A stretch of 8,988 bases of DNA, taken from Rhodoferax sp. (GTDB taxonomy: Bacteria > Pseudomonadota > Gammaproteobacteria > Burkholderiales > Burkholderiaceae_C). Position numbers and translations under genes: made by a program. The stretch lies in contig JAEMRG010000065.1 in assembly GCA_016463455.1 (NCBI GenBank), forward strand, positions 1-8,988, given 5' to 3'. The notes below the pieces were generated by a model. The model was not told where the DNA came from, did no database searches, and saw nothing but the letters and a program-made list of their open reading frames with translations. Shown one piece after another: positions 1 through 6,479 of the stretch (position 1 is its first letter; every line of letters starts with the position of its first letter).

Positions 1-461
1 TAGCCGGTGCCTGCGGGCCAGCATTTGAGGTCCTGGGGCTCGTACATCCGGTAGTCCACGAGTTCAGGCGAGAGCCGCACTTCACCATGGCAGACCGCGT
101 GGTAGGCAATGATGATTTGGTTCATGCGCTGAAAATCGTACACGCCGATCAGGTTCAGGGCATCCGTAGTCAGTGCGGTTTCTTCCGCAATTTCGCGGGC
201 AATGCCTTCTTGGGGTGTTTCGCCTGCTTCCATAAAACCGGTGATCAGCGCATACATCTTGCCCGGCCAGGCGGCATTGCGCGCCAGCAGGATGCGGCCG
301 TCGATTTCAATTACCCCGGCCAATACCGGCGTGGGGTTGTTCCAATGGGTAAAGTCGCAGGCGGTGCAGCGCAGGCGCGACTTGTCGCCGCCATCTTCCG
401 CTTGCGTCACCCAGGCCAATTCGGTGGCGCACTGGGGACAAAACTTAAATGCGTGGGTCAT
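1..461 (-). CDS. NUDIX hydrolase with N-terminal zinc ribbon (C-terminus beyond window)
   Basis: A NUDIX pyrophosphohydrolase, probably acting on a nucleoside-diphosphate-linked substrate such as ADP-ribose or NADH; the substrate cannot be told from sequence. 153 residues are visible from the ATG at 459-461 and the frame is still open at the left edge. Residues 8-11 (CPQC) and 32-35 (CTAC) form a four-cysteine zinc ribbon, as in NudC-like proteins. The NUDIX box occupies residues 75-97 (GFMEAGE, then REIAEE with the metal-binding glutamates). The usual glycine near its end is Ala96. A following stretch, GVYDFQRMNQIIIAYH (106-121), forms the rest of the fold. The gene starts 15 bases after the cysM stop on the same strand with no clear Shine-Dalgarno sequence, so translation is probably coupled to cysM. 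Family assignment is firm; substrate is not. Confidence 0.93.
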   Translation of the reverse strand, partial: MTHAFKFCPQCATELAWVTQAEDGGDKSRLRCTACDFTHWNNPTPVLAGVIEIDGRILLARNAAWPGKMYALITGFMEAGETPQEGIAREIAEETALTTDALNLIGVYDFQRMNQIIIAYHAVCHGEVRLSPELVDYRMYEPQDLKCWPAGTG

Positions 462-476
462 GGCGTGCTGAGGGAC

Positions 477-1382
477 TCAAGCGGGGAAAACACCGGTGGA
501 CAGGTAACGATCGCCCCGGTCGCAGACGATAAAAACAATCGTCGCATCTTGCACTTCGCTGGCGATTTGCTGGGCGATCCAGCACGCACCCGCCGCCGAA
601 ACACCGGCAAAAATGCCTTCCTCACGGGCCATGCGACGGGTCATGTCTTCGGCATCCATCTGGCTGACTAGGCGGATTTCGTCCACATAACTGGCGTCGT
701 AAATTTTGGGTAAATAGTCGGGTGACCATTTACGAATGCCGGGGATGCGCGAGCCCTCAGACGGTTGCGCGCCGATGATCTGAATGGCCGGGTTTTGTTG
801 CTTGAGGTAACGCCCCACGCCCGTAATCGTGCCGGTGGTGCCCATGGCACTGACAAAGTGGGTAACACCGCCTGCCGTGTCGCGCCAAATTTCGGGGCCG
901 GTAGTTTCAAAATGGATGCGCGGGTTATCGCCATTGGCAAACTGGTCCAGCACCCGGCCTTTGCCCTCGGCCTGCATGCGGTCGGCCAGGTCACGCGCAT
1001 GCTCCATGCCGCCAGTCTTGGGGGTGAGGATGAGTTCGGCGCCAAAGGCCTTCATGGTCTGGGCGCGCTCTATGGACAAGTCCTCGGGCATGATGAGCAC
1101 CATGCGGTAGCCCATGATGGCGGCGGCCATGGCCAGCGCAATGCCGGTGTTGCCGGAAGTGGCCTCTATCAAGGTGTCGCCGGGGCGGATGTCGCCGCGC
1201 TCTTGCGCGCGGCCGATCATGGAGACCGCAGCGCGGTCTTTGACCGAACCGGCCGGGTTATTGCCCTCCAACTTGCCCAAAACGATGTTGCGGCGCGCTT
1301 GGTTCTCCGTTGCACCTATGCGCTGCAAGGCCACCAGGGGGGTGTTTCCGATAAGATTTTCGAGTGTGCGGTACATGCTCAT
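477..1382 (-). CDS. cysM: Cysteine synthase B (O-acetylserine sulfhydrylase, CysM type)
   Basis: A cytoplasmic PLP enzyme that makes L-cysteine from O-acetylserine and sulfide; CysM-type enzymes also accept thiosulfate, giving S-sulfocysteine. The 301 residues match the normal CysM length. Lys48 in NPAGSVKDR is the PLP Schiff-base lysine. TSGNTG (75-80) is the substrate loop and GTTGT (181-185) the phosphate-binding loop. CysM rather than CysK is indicated by IRKWSPDYLP (216-225) and the C-terminal CDRGDRYLSTGVF (287-299). The ATG at 1380-1382 is used here; Met3 (1374-1376) is an equally plausible start because neither has a strong ribosome-binding site. It lies 68 bases downstream of the FAD dehydrogenase and 15 bases upstream of the NUDIX gene. 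No regulator site was recognised. Confidence 0.97.
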   Translation of the reverse strand: MSMYRTLENLIGNTPLVALQRIGATENQARRNIVLGKLEGNNPAGSVKDRAAVSMIGRAQERGDIRPGDTLIEATSGNTGIALAMAAAIMGYRMVLIMPEDLSIERAQTMKAFGAELILTPKTGGMEHARDLADRMQAEGKGRVLDQFANGDNPRIHFETTGPEIWRDTAGGVTHFVSAMGTTGTITGVGRYLKQQNPAIQIIGAQPSEGSRIPGIRKWSPDYLPKIYDASYVDEIRLVSQMDAEDMTRRMAREEGIFAGVSAAGACWIAQQIASEVQDATIVFIVCDRGDRYLSTGVFPA

Positions 1383-1405
1383 GGGGCTAACTTTGCCACA
1401 AAGGC

Positions 1406-1443
1406 TTTACACCAGGCGAGCGCAAGGACTCGGCGCTGGTAAA
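1406..1443. other. Imperfect inverted repeat between dehydrogenase stop and cysM start
   Basis: On the plus strand TTTACACCAG (1406-1415) can pair with CTGGTAAA (1436-1443) if two bases bulge, and GCGC at 1420-1423 could pair with GCGC at 1433-1436. The transcript from the minus strand could therefore fold in the 68-base gap ahead of cysM. No run of T follows the structure on either strand, so it does not look like an intrinsic terminator. A role in transcript processing or translation of cysM is possible but unsupported. Confidence 0.3.
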
Positions 1444-1450
1444 ATGGTTT

Positions 1451-2875
1451 TTACAGCGCAAATATTTTTCCAGGGTTCAAAATATTATGCGGGTCTAGCG
1501 CCTGCTTGATAGCGCGCATCATGGCCACCGCACCGGCGCCGGTTTCATTCACCAGAAACTCCATTTTGTGCAGGCCCACGCCATGCTCCCCGGTGCAGGT
1601 GCCGCCCAGGCGCAAAGCGCGGGCCACGAGTTGGGCATTGAGTTGCTCGGCGGTTTCGCGCTCTTGGGCGTTGTCCGGGTCTATCAGGTAGCCCATATGA
1701 AAATTGCCATCGCCCACATGGCCGACCATGAAGTAGGGTATGCCTGCCGCATTGGCTTCGTCCACTGAATCGAGCAGCGCATCGGCCAGTTTGGAAATGG
1801 GCACGCAGGTATCGGTGGTCACGCAACGGCAACCCGGGCGCGACTGTATGCCGGCAAAGTAGGCGTTGTGGCGCGCGGTCCATAAGCGGGTGCGCTCTTC
1901 GGGCGTGTCGGCCCACTGAAAGCCATGGCCGCGGTTGTCCGTGACGATTTCTTGCACCGTGGCAATTTGCTCCTGCACACCGGCAGGTGAGCCGTGGAAC
2001 TCCATCAGCATCATCGGCCCTTCGGTCAGGTCTAGTTTGGAATGCTGGTTGACCATGCGCACGGTATTGCCGTCCAGCAATTCGCAGCGCGCAATCGGCA
2101 CGCCGAGTTGAATAATTTGGATGGTGGTATTGACCGCGTCGGCTAATGACGAAAAAGCGCAGGTCGCGGCCATGACCGCCTCGGGCAAGGGGTACAGCTT
2201 GAGCGTGATTTCCGTGATCACGCCTAGCGTGCCTTCGCTACCCACCATCAAGCGCGTCAGGTCATAGCCGGCCGAAGATTTTTTGGCGCCGGTGCCGGTG
2301 CGTATCACTTCGCCACTGGCAGTGACCACTTGCAGCGCCAGCACGTTTTCGCGCATGGTGCCGTAACGCACCGCATTGGTCCCACTGGCGCGGGTGGCAC
2401 ACATGCCGCCCAAGCTGGCGTCCGCGCCAGGGTCAATCGGGAAAAACAAACCCGCCGATTTCACCGCTTCATTGAGCTGCTTGCGGGTCACGCCGGGTTG
2501 CAGGGTCACGGTCAAGTCATCGGCATGGATGGATAGCACCTGGTTCATGCGGCTGACATCCAGGCTGATGCCGCCCTGCACCGCCAGCAAATGGCCCTCT
2601 AGCGACGAGCCCACACCAAATGGAATGACGGGCGCCCGGTATTGCGCAGCCAATTGCACAGCAGCAGCGACGTCCTCGGTGGATTGTGCGAACACCACCG
2701 CTACCGGAGGCGGGGCTTGCATGGCCGATTCGTCGCGCCCGTGCTGCTCGCGCACCGCCATGGCGGTGGAGCATTGGGCGCCAAAACGCGCTTGCAATTG
2801 CTCTAAAAACGCTGGCGCGATGGCGCGCTCGGCAAGAGAGGGCATGAGCGAAGCGGCGACAAGAGGTGCGTTCAT
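1451..2875 (-). CDS. FAD-binding D-lactate/glycolate-type dehydrogenase
   Basis: A flavoenzyme of the FAD-linked oxidase family (PCMH-type FAD domain plus FAD-oxidase C domain) that oxidises a D-2-hydroxy acid, most likely D-lactate, and passes electrons to cytochrome or quinone. Over its 474 residues, PFGVGSSLEGH (85-95) and the segment ADASLGGMCATRASGTNAVR (151-170) are FAD-contact regions, followed by VGSEGTLGVIT (211-221). The C-terminal half carries TDTCVPISKL (354-363), the metal/substrate motif GHVGDGNFH (385-393) and GTCTGEHGVG (425-434), ending in DPHNILNPGKIF. This pattern fits LDHD/DLD1-type D-lactate dehydrogenase (cytochrome) better than GlcD, but a related 2-hydroxy acid cannot be excluded. 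No signal peptide is visible. The ATG is preceded by AGAAGGA with eight-base spacing. Divergent from the DUF1993 gene. Confidence 0.95.
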   Translation of the reverse strand: MNAPLVAASLMPSLAERAIAPAFLEQLQARFGAQCSTAMAVREQHGRDESAMQAPPPVAVVFAQSTEDVAAAVQLAAQYRAPVIPFGVGSSLEGHLLAVQGGISLDVSRMNQVLSIHADDLTVTLQPGVTRKQLNEAVKSAGLFFPIDPGADASLGGMCATRASGTNAVRYGTMRENVLALQVVTASGEVIRTGTGAKKSSAGYDLTRLMVGSEGTLGVITEITLKLYPLPEAVMAATCAFSSLADAVNTTIQIIQLGVPIARCELLDGNTVRMVNQHSKLDLTEGPMMLMEFHGSPAGVQEQIATVQEIVTDNRGHGFQWADTPEERTRLWTARHNAYFAGIQSRPGCRCVTTDTCVPISKLADALLDSVDEANAAGIPYFMVGHVGDGNFHMGYLIDPDNAQERETAEQLNAQLVARALRLGGTCTGEHGVGLHKMEFLVNETGAGAVAMMRAIKQALDPHNILNPGKIFAL

Positions 2876-3013
2876 AGCCTAAATCCTTCTAATCAGGGCT
2901 GCTGGTAGCTAAGGGTGCCAAGCATAACGCCAGCACCGCCCGCCACTACAGGGGTCGCTAAGATAGCGCCGCGCCAAACCGGCGCCAGCCATCCCTTACC
3001 CGAGACACCTCCC
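2876..3013. other. Divergent intergenic spacer (dehydrogenase / DUF1993)
   Basis: This 138-base spacer separates two divergently transcribed genes and should contain both promoters. I could not find a convincing -35/-10 pair on either strand. The only structured element is a short inverted repeat, CGCTA-AGA-TAGCG at 2956-2968, which could be a small operator or mere chance. Confidence 0.4.
2884..2890 (-). promoter_or_regulatory. Ribosome-binding site of the FAD dehydrogenase gene
   Basis: Read on the minus strand this is AGAAGGA, eight bases ahead of the ATG at 2873-2875. It supports the chosen start. Confidence 0.75.
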
Positions 3014-3520
3014 ATGACGATTTCCATGTACCACGCCAGCGCGCCGCGCCTGGTCAATGCCTTGACCAATTTATCCACGCTGCTTACAAAAGCCCAAGCC
3101 CACGTGGAAGCCAAAAAAATAGACCCGGCCGCCCTCATCGATTTCCGGCTCTACCCCGACATGCTGAGCTTTAAACGGCAGATCCAAATCGCCAGCGACA
3201 CCTGCAAAGGCGTAATGGCGCGCCTGGCCGGGGTGGAGATCCCCGCCTACGAGGACACAGAGCAAAGCTTTGCGGACTTGCAATCGCGCATCGCCAAGAC
3301 CATCGCCTTTATCGAGACCTTTACCCCGGCGCACATCGACGGCACCGAGGACAAAGACATTGTGACCAAGCGCGGCGATACCGAAACCCATTACAAGGGC
3401 ATGCAGTTTTTATTGGGTCACGCCTTGCCCAATGTGTATTTTCACGTCTCCATGGCCTATAGCATCCTGCGCCACAATGGGGTGGAAGTGGGTAAACGCG
3501 ACTACCTCGGAAAAATCTAA
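3014..3520 (+). CDS. DUF1993 family protein (DinB-like helical bundle)
   Basis: A 168-residue protein of the DUF1993 family (PF09351), whose biochemical function is unknown. The family belongs to the DinB/YfiT-like four-helix superfamily, in which histidines often bind a metal and some members are thiol-dependent transferases. Family hallmarks seen here are an opening MYHASAPRLVNAL (5-17), RLYPDMLSFKRQIQIA (45-60), ARLAGVEIP (69-77), and the closing PNVYFHVSMAYSILRHNGVEVGK (139-161). Candidate metal-site histidines are His7, His126, His136 and His144; this is inference. The ATG at 3014 gives the family's usual length and N-terminus; an in-frame upstream extension to 2915 has no family resemblance. 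No good Shine-Dalgarno sequence precedes the ATG. It is the first gene of a four-gene plus-strand run, 69 bases ahead of the methionine synthase. Cytoplasmic, with no signal peptide. Confidence 0.92.
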   Translation: MTISMYHASAPRLVNALTNLSTLLTKAQAHVEAKKIDPAALIDFRLYPDMLSFKRQIQIASDTCKGVMARLAGVEIPAYEDTEQSFADLQSRIAKTIAFIETFTPAHIDGTEDKDIVTKRGDTETHYKGMQFLLGHALPNVYFHVSMAYSILRHNGVEVGKRDYLGKI

Positions 3521-3521
3521 A

Positions 3522-3544
3522 GCCCTGCGTTGCGGGCCCAGGGC
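3522..3544 (+). other. Short hairpin after the DUF1993 stop codon
   Basis: GCCCTG (3522-3527) pairs perfectly with CAGGGC (3539-3544) across an 11-base loop, directly after the stop codon of the DUF1993 gene. There is no T run behind it, so it is a poor intrinsic terminator. It might protect or process the transcript between this gene and the methionine synthase gene. Confidence 0.3.
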
Positions 3545-3576
3545 ACACGGCCGGGCTCCCATCCAATTGAAAAATC

Positions 3577-3581
3577 AGGAG
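3577..3581 (+). promoter_or_regulatory. Ribosome-binding site of the MetE-like gene
   Basis: AGGAG lies eight bases ahead of the ATG at 3590. It decides that start over an upstream in-frame codon at 3530, and the protein then begins directly with the conserved TAIAGSLPKP segment. Confidence 0.85.
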
Positions 3582-3589
3582 ATAAGCCT

Positions 3590-4621
3590 ATGTTCCCCAC
3601 CGCCATTGCCGGCAGCCTGCCCAAACCCGACTGGCTGGCCGAGCCGCAAAAGCTCTGGCCCCAATGGCGCGCCAGCGGCGAGGCCTTAGAACAGACCAAG
3701 GCGGACGCCACGCTGCTTTGGATTAAAACCCAGGAGGACGCAGGCTTGGACGTGATCGGTGATGGCGAGCAGGCACGCCAGCATTTTGTGCATGGTTTTG
3801 TCGAACAGATCGAAGGCATCGACTTTGAAAACAAAGTACGCATGGGTATACGCGACAACCGCTACGACGCCATGGTGCCCCAGGTGGTGGGGCCGCTGCG
3901 CCTCAAAGGCCGGGTGCATGCCATGGAGGCGCAATTGGCCCGAGCGCATACCCAGCGCACCCTGAAATTTACCCTGCCCGGCCCGATGACGATTGTCGAT
4001 ACCGTAGCCGACCAGTACTACGGCGGCGGGCGTGAAGGCCGTATCAAAATGGCGTTTGCCTTTGCCGAACTGCTCAATGCCGAGGCGCTCGCGCTGCAAG
4101 CCGACGGCGTGGACATTGTGCAATTTGACGAGCCGGCTTTCAATGTTTATATGGACGAAGCGGCCGACTGGGGCGTGCAAGCCTTGGAGCGCGCCGCCCA
4201 GGGCCTGACCTGCAAAACGGCGGTGCATATTTGTTATGGCTACGGCATCAAGGCCAATACGGATTGGAAAGACACCTTGGGTCAGGAATGGCGCCAGTAT
4301 GAAAAAGTGTTTCCAGCGCTCGCCAAAAGCAGCATCGACCAAGTGAGTCTGGAATGCGCGCATTCACACGTACCCCTGGATTTGATGGCCTTGCTCGAGG
4401 GCAAAGAAGTCATGGTCGGCGTCATTGACGTAGCCTCCGACGTGGTGGAGACGCCCGAGGAAGTGGCCGACACCATTGGTCGCGCCTTGCAGTTTGTGGC
4501 CAAAATGAAGCTCACCGCCTGCACCAACTGCGGCATGGCGCCCATGGACCGCAGCATTGCCACGCGCAAGTTGTACGCCCTGGTCCAGGGTGCTGAACTC
4601 GCGCGCCAGCGCCATGCTTGA
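3590..4621 (+). CDS. Core methionine synthase, MetE C-terminal-domain type (MesD-like)
   Basis: A zinc-dependent homocysteine methyltransferase that forms methionine. At 343 residues it corresponds only to the catalytic half of MetE and lacks the N-terminal folate-associated half. The likely zinc ligands are His213 and Cys215 (VHICYGYG), Glu255 (SLECAHSH) and Cys314 (TNCGMAP). Other conserved segments are AGSLPKPDWLAEP (7-19), the DGEQ(A)RQHF region near 58-66, LPGPMTIVDT (129-138) and VQFDEPAFNV (177-186). From memory it closely resembles the Acinetobacter-type short methionine synthases called MesD, which use a non-folate methyl donor and need the DUF1852 protein MesX. No DUF1852 gene is present next to it. 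It is preceded by AGGAG and followed 53 bases later by the isomerase-like gene. The short upstream gap leaves no room for a cobalamin riboswitch. Methionine synthase family is firm; the MesD subclass is inference. Confidence 0.93.
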   Translation: MFPTAIAGSLPKPDWLAEPQKLWPQWRASGEALEQTKADATLLWIKTQEDAGLDVIGDGEQARQHFVHGFVEQIEGIDFENKVRMGIRDNRYDAMVPQVVGPLRLKGRVHAMEAQLARAHTQRTLKFTLPGPMTIVDTVADQYYGGGREGRIKMAFAFAELLNAEALALQADGVDIVQFDEPAFNVYMDEAADWGVQALERAAQGLTCKTAVHICYGYGIKANTDWKDTLGQEWRQYEKVFPALAKSSIDQVSLECAHSHVPLDLMALLEGKEVMVGVIDVASDVVETPEEVADTIGRALQFVAKMKLTACTNCGMAPMDRSIATRKLYALVQGAELARQRHA

Positions 4622-4674
4622 AGCCTTCGTGCATTCAGCCCGTTTTCAAACGAACACCTGTAGAGAAAGCGCCT

Positions 4675-5265
4675 ATGTCTAAAACCATTGAATTCTTTTT
4701 TGACTTCGGCAGCCCGACTACCTACTTAGCCAACACCCAGTTGCCTAAGTTGGCGCAGGAATGCGGAGCACACCTGGTGTACCGACCCATGCTGCTAGGC
4801 GGCGTGTTCAAAGCCACCGGCAATGCCAGCCCCGTCAGCGTGCCGGCCAAAGGCCGCTGGATGGGCGTAGACATACAGCGCTGGGCTGAGCACTACGGCG
4901 CACCCTTTGCCTTCAACCCGCATTTCCCAATCAACACCTTGCCCCTGATGCGCGGCGCCTGCGGCATGCAAATGCGCCATCCCGATAGGCTGGCGCGCTA
5001 TATCGATGCGGTGTTCGAAGCCATGTGGGTCAAGCCCTGCAATATGGGCGATCCGCAGGTGATAGCGCAGGTGCTGGGCGCAGCGGGTTTTGAGGCGCAG
5101 GCCTTTTTGGACTTGATCGCAGACCCGCAAGTCAAGGCCCAGCTCATCAGCAACACCGACGAAGCGGTGGCACGCGGCGTGTTTGGCGCCCCCTCCATGT
5201 TTGTGGGCGACCAACTATTTTTCGGCCAAGACCGGCTGGATTTTGTGCGCCACGCCCTGGCCTGA
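4675..5265 (+). CDS. 2-hydroxychromene-2-carboxylate isomerase-like / DsbA-fold protein
   Basis: A cytoplasmic thioredoxin-fold protein of the DsbA/kappa-GST group. The closest named relative is 2-hydroxychromene-2-carboxylate isomerase, a glutathione-dependent enzyme of naphthalene-type degradation. Its 196 residues match the family length. FFFDFGSPTTYLA (7-19) opens the thioredoxin strand, and Ser13 sits where this family has its glutathione-activating serine rather than a CxxC pair. PMLLGGVFKATGN (38-50) is typical of HCCA isomerases. VFGAPSMFVGDQLFFGQDRLDFV (169-191) contains the cis-proline turn at Pro173. The chosen ATG is preceded by a purine-rich AGAGAAAG; a TTG codon at 4618 would overlap the preceding gene and add residues foreign to the family. 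No aromatic-degradation genes lie nearby, so the true substrate is unknown. Spacing suggests co-transcription with both neighbours. Confidence 0.9.
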   Translation: MSKTIEFFFDFGSPTTYLANTQLPKLAQECGAHLVYRPMLLGGVFKATGNASPVSVPAKGRWMGVDIQRWAEHYGAPFAFNPHFPINTLPLMRGACGMQMRHPDRLARYIDAVFEAMWVKPCNMGDPQVIAQVLGAAGFEAQAFLDLIADPQVKAQLISNTDEAVARGVFGAPSMFVGDQLFFGQDRLDFVRHALA

Positions 5266-5296
5266 AACAAGCCCGCGCCACTGCCGCGAAAAAAAT

Positions 5297-5302
5297 AAAG
5301 GA
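5297..5302 (+). promoter_or_regulatory. Ribosome-binding site of the ketoacyl synthase gene
   Basis: AAAGGA stands six bases ahead of the ATG at 5309 and fixes that start, rejecting a long in-frame extension that would overlap the preceding gene. Confidence 0.8.
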
Positions 5303-5308
5303 AAGCCT

Positions 5309-6427
5309 ATGCATCGCGTTGCTATCAGCAGCACCGGCCTGTTTACCCCGCCGCACACCATCAGCAATGAAGAGCTGGTGCAGGCCTATAACGACTACGC
5401 CGCACTAGAAAACACACGCCATGCCGAGGCGATAGCCGCAGGCACGCACAGCGCTCTGACCGAGTCGAGTGTGGAGTTCATCGAAAAAGCCTCGGGTATC
5501 AAAAGCCGTTACGTCATGGAAAAACTTGGCGTGCTCGACCCAGAGCGTATGCGTCCGCGCTTCACGCCGCGCCCGGACAGCGAGATCTCCATGATGGCCG
5601 AAATCGGTGTTCTGGCCTGCCAGGACGCCTTGCGCACTGCCGGCAAAACCGCTGCGGATGTAGACGGCCTGATTTGCGCCGCCGCCAATATGCAGCGGCC
5701 CTACCCGGCCATGGGCGTGGAAATTCAGACGGCGCTGGGCATCCATGGCTATGCCTTTGACATGAACGTGGCGTGTTCCTCGGCCACGTTTGCGCTGGAG
5801 CTGGCCTACAACGCGGTGCGCACCGGCCAGTCGCGTGCAGTACTGGTGGTCAACCCGGAAATCACCTCGGCGCATTTGGCCTGGAAAGACCGCGACTGCC
5901 ATTTCATCTTTGGCGACGTCTGCACCGCCATCTTGGTGGAACGTCTAGACCTGGCGCCGCAGGGCGCTTTCGAAATTCTGGGCACGCGCTTACTCAGCAC
6001 GTTTTCCAACAACATCCGCAACAACCAAGGCTTTATGTCCCGCGCCGAAGACCGCGACCCGGAGGATCGCGACCAGCTGTTTCGCCAAGAGGGCCGCAAA
6101 GTCTTCAAAGAAGTCTGCCCCATGGCGGCCGAACACATCGAAAGCCACTTACAAAGCCTGGACCTGACACCCGCGCAGGTGCGCCGATACTGGCTGCACC
6201 AGGCCAATTTGTCCATGAACCAGTTCATCATCCGCCGCTTGCTGGGACGCGACGCCAGCGCCGACGAAGCCCCGGTCATATTGGACGAATTTGCCAATAC
6301 CGCCTCGGCCGGTTCCATCATCTCTTTTCACCGCAACAAAGCGGACATCCAAAAGGGTGAAACCGGCGTTATTTGCTCGTTTGGCGCGGGTTATTCCATA
6401 GGTAGCGTGATCGTGCGCAAAACCTAA
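5309..6427 (+). CDS. Beta-ketoacyl-ACP synthase III-like enzyme (FabH superfamily)
   Basis: A thiolase-fold condensing enzyme expected to join an acyl-CoA primer to malonyl-ACP. All three catalytic residues are present: Cys156 in NVACSSAT, His297 in WLHQANLSMNQ and Asn330 in EFANTASAGS. The glycine-rich C-terminal SFGAGYSIGS (357-366) is also intact, so the 372-residue protein looks active. It is longer than housekeeping FabH (about 320 residues). Extra length is at the N-terminus (roughly residues 25-60) and in a loop around 230-265, including FSNNIRNNQGF (232-242). This architecture resembles, from memory, Pseudomonas PA3286, reported to condense medium-chain acyl-CoA from beta-oxidation with malonyl-ACP; that specificity is inference. 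It lies 43 bases behind the isomerase-like gene and is the last gene of the run, converging on the acetyltransferase gene. Confidence 0.92.
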   Translation: MHRVAISSTGLFTPPHTISNEELVQAYNDYAALENTRHAEAIAAGTHSALTESSVEFIEKASGIKSRYVMEKLGVLDPERMRPRFTPRPDSEISMMAEIGVLACQDALRTAGKTAADVDGLICAAANMQRPYPAMGVEIQTALGIHGYAFDMNVACSSATFALELAYNAVRTGQSRAVLVVNPEITSAHLAWKDRDCHFIFGDVCTAILVERLDLAPQGAFEILGTRLLSTFSNNIRNNQGFMSRAEDRDPEDRDQLFRQEGRKVFKEVCPMAAEHIESHLQSLDLTPAQVRRYWLHQANLSMNQFIIRRLLGRDASADEAPVILDEFANTASAGSIISFHRNKADIQKGETGVICSFGAGYSIGSVIVRKT

Positions 6428-6442
6428 GCTGCGGACATCAGC

Positions 6443-6461
6443 GCAGTGTGACGGCCACTGC
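6443..6461. terminator. Possible weak terminator hairpin between convergent genes
   Basis: GCAGTG (6443-6448) and CACTGC (6456-6461) form a six-base-pair stem with a seven-base loop in the 52-base gap between two convergent genes. Location favours a bidirectional terminator, but no T run follows on either strand, so the call is weak. Confidence 0.25.
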
Positions 6462-6479
6462 TCGAAAGCGGCAGCCGGG

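Noticed and set aside
87..671. Long open frame on the plus strand opposite the NUDIX gene and the end of cysM
   Set aside because: It spans two well-supported minus-strand genes, resembles no family and is the usual opposite-strand shadow in GC-rich DNA.
765..1442. 225-codon plus-strand frame across cysM
   Set aside because: Fully antisense to a convincing cysM; composition rich in Ala/Gly/His without domain motifs.
2893..3138. 81-codon minus-strand frame across the divergent spacer
   Set aside because: It runs antisense into the start of the DUF1993 gene, and its hydrophobic stretch matches nothing I recognise.
3530..3589. In-frame upstream extension of the methionine synthase
   Set aside because: The AGGAG site and the conserved AGSLPKP N-terminus place the start at 3590; the extension has no ribosome-binding site.
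3686..4363. 225-codon minus-strand frame inside the methionine synthase gene
   Set aside because: Antisense to a protein with all catalytic residues; no recognisable domain.
6450..6461. GGCCACTG resembling the B12 box of a cobalamin riboswitch near the methionine synthase run
   Set aside because: It lies behind the last gene of the run, not ahead of a gene, and no other riboswitch elements are present; the match is a short chance one and forms part of a simple hairpin.
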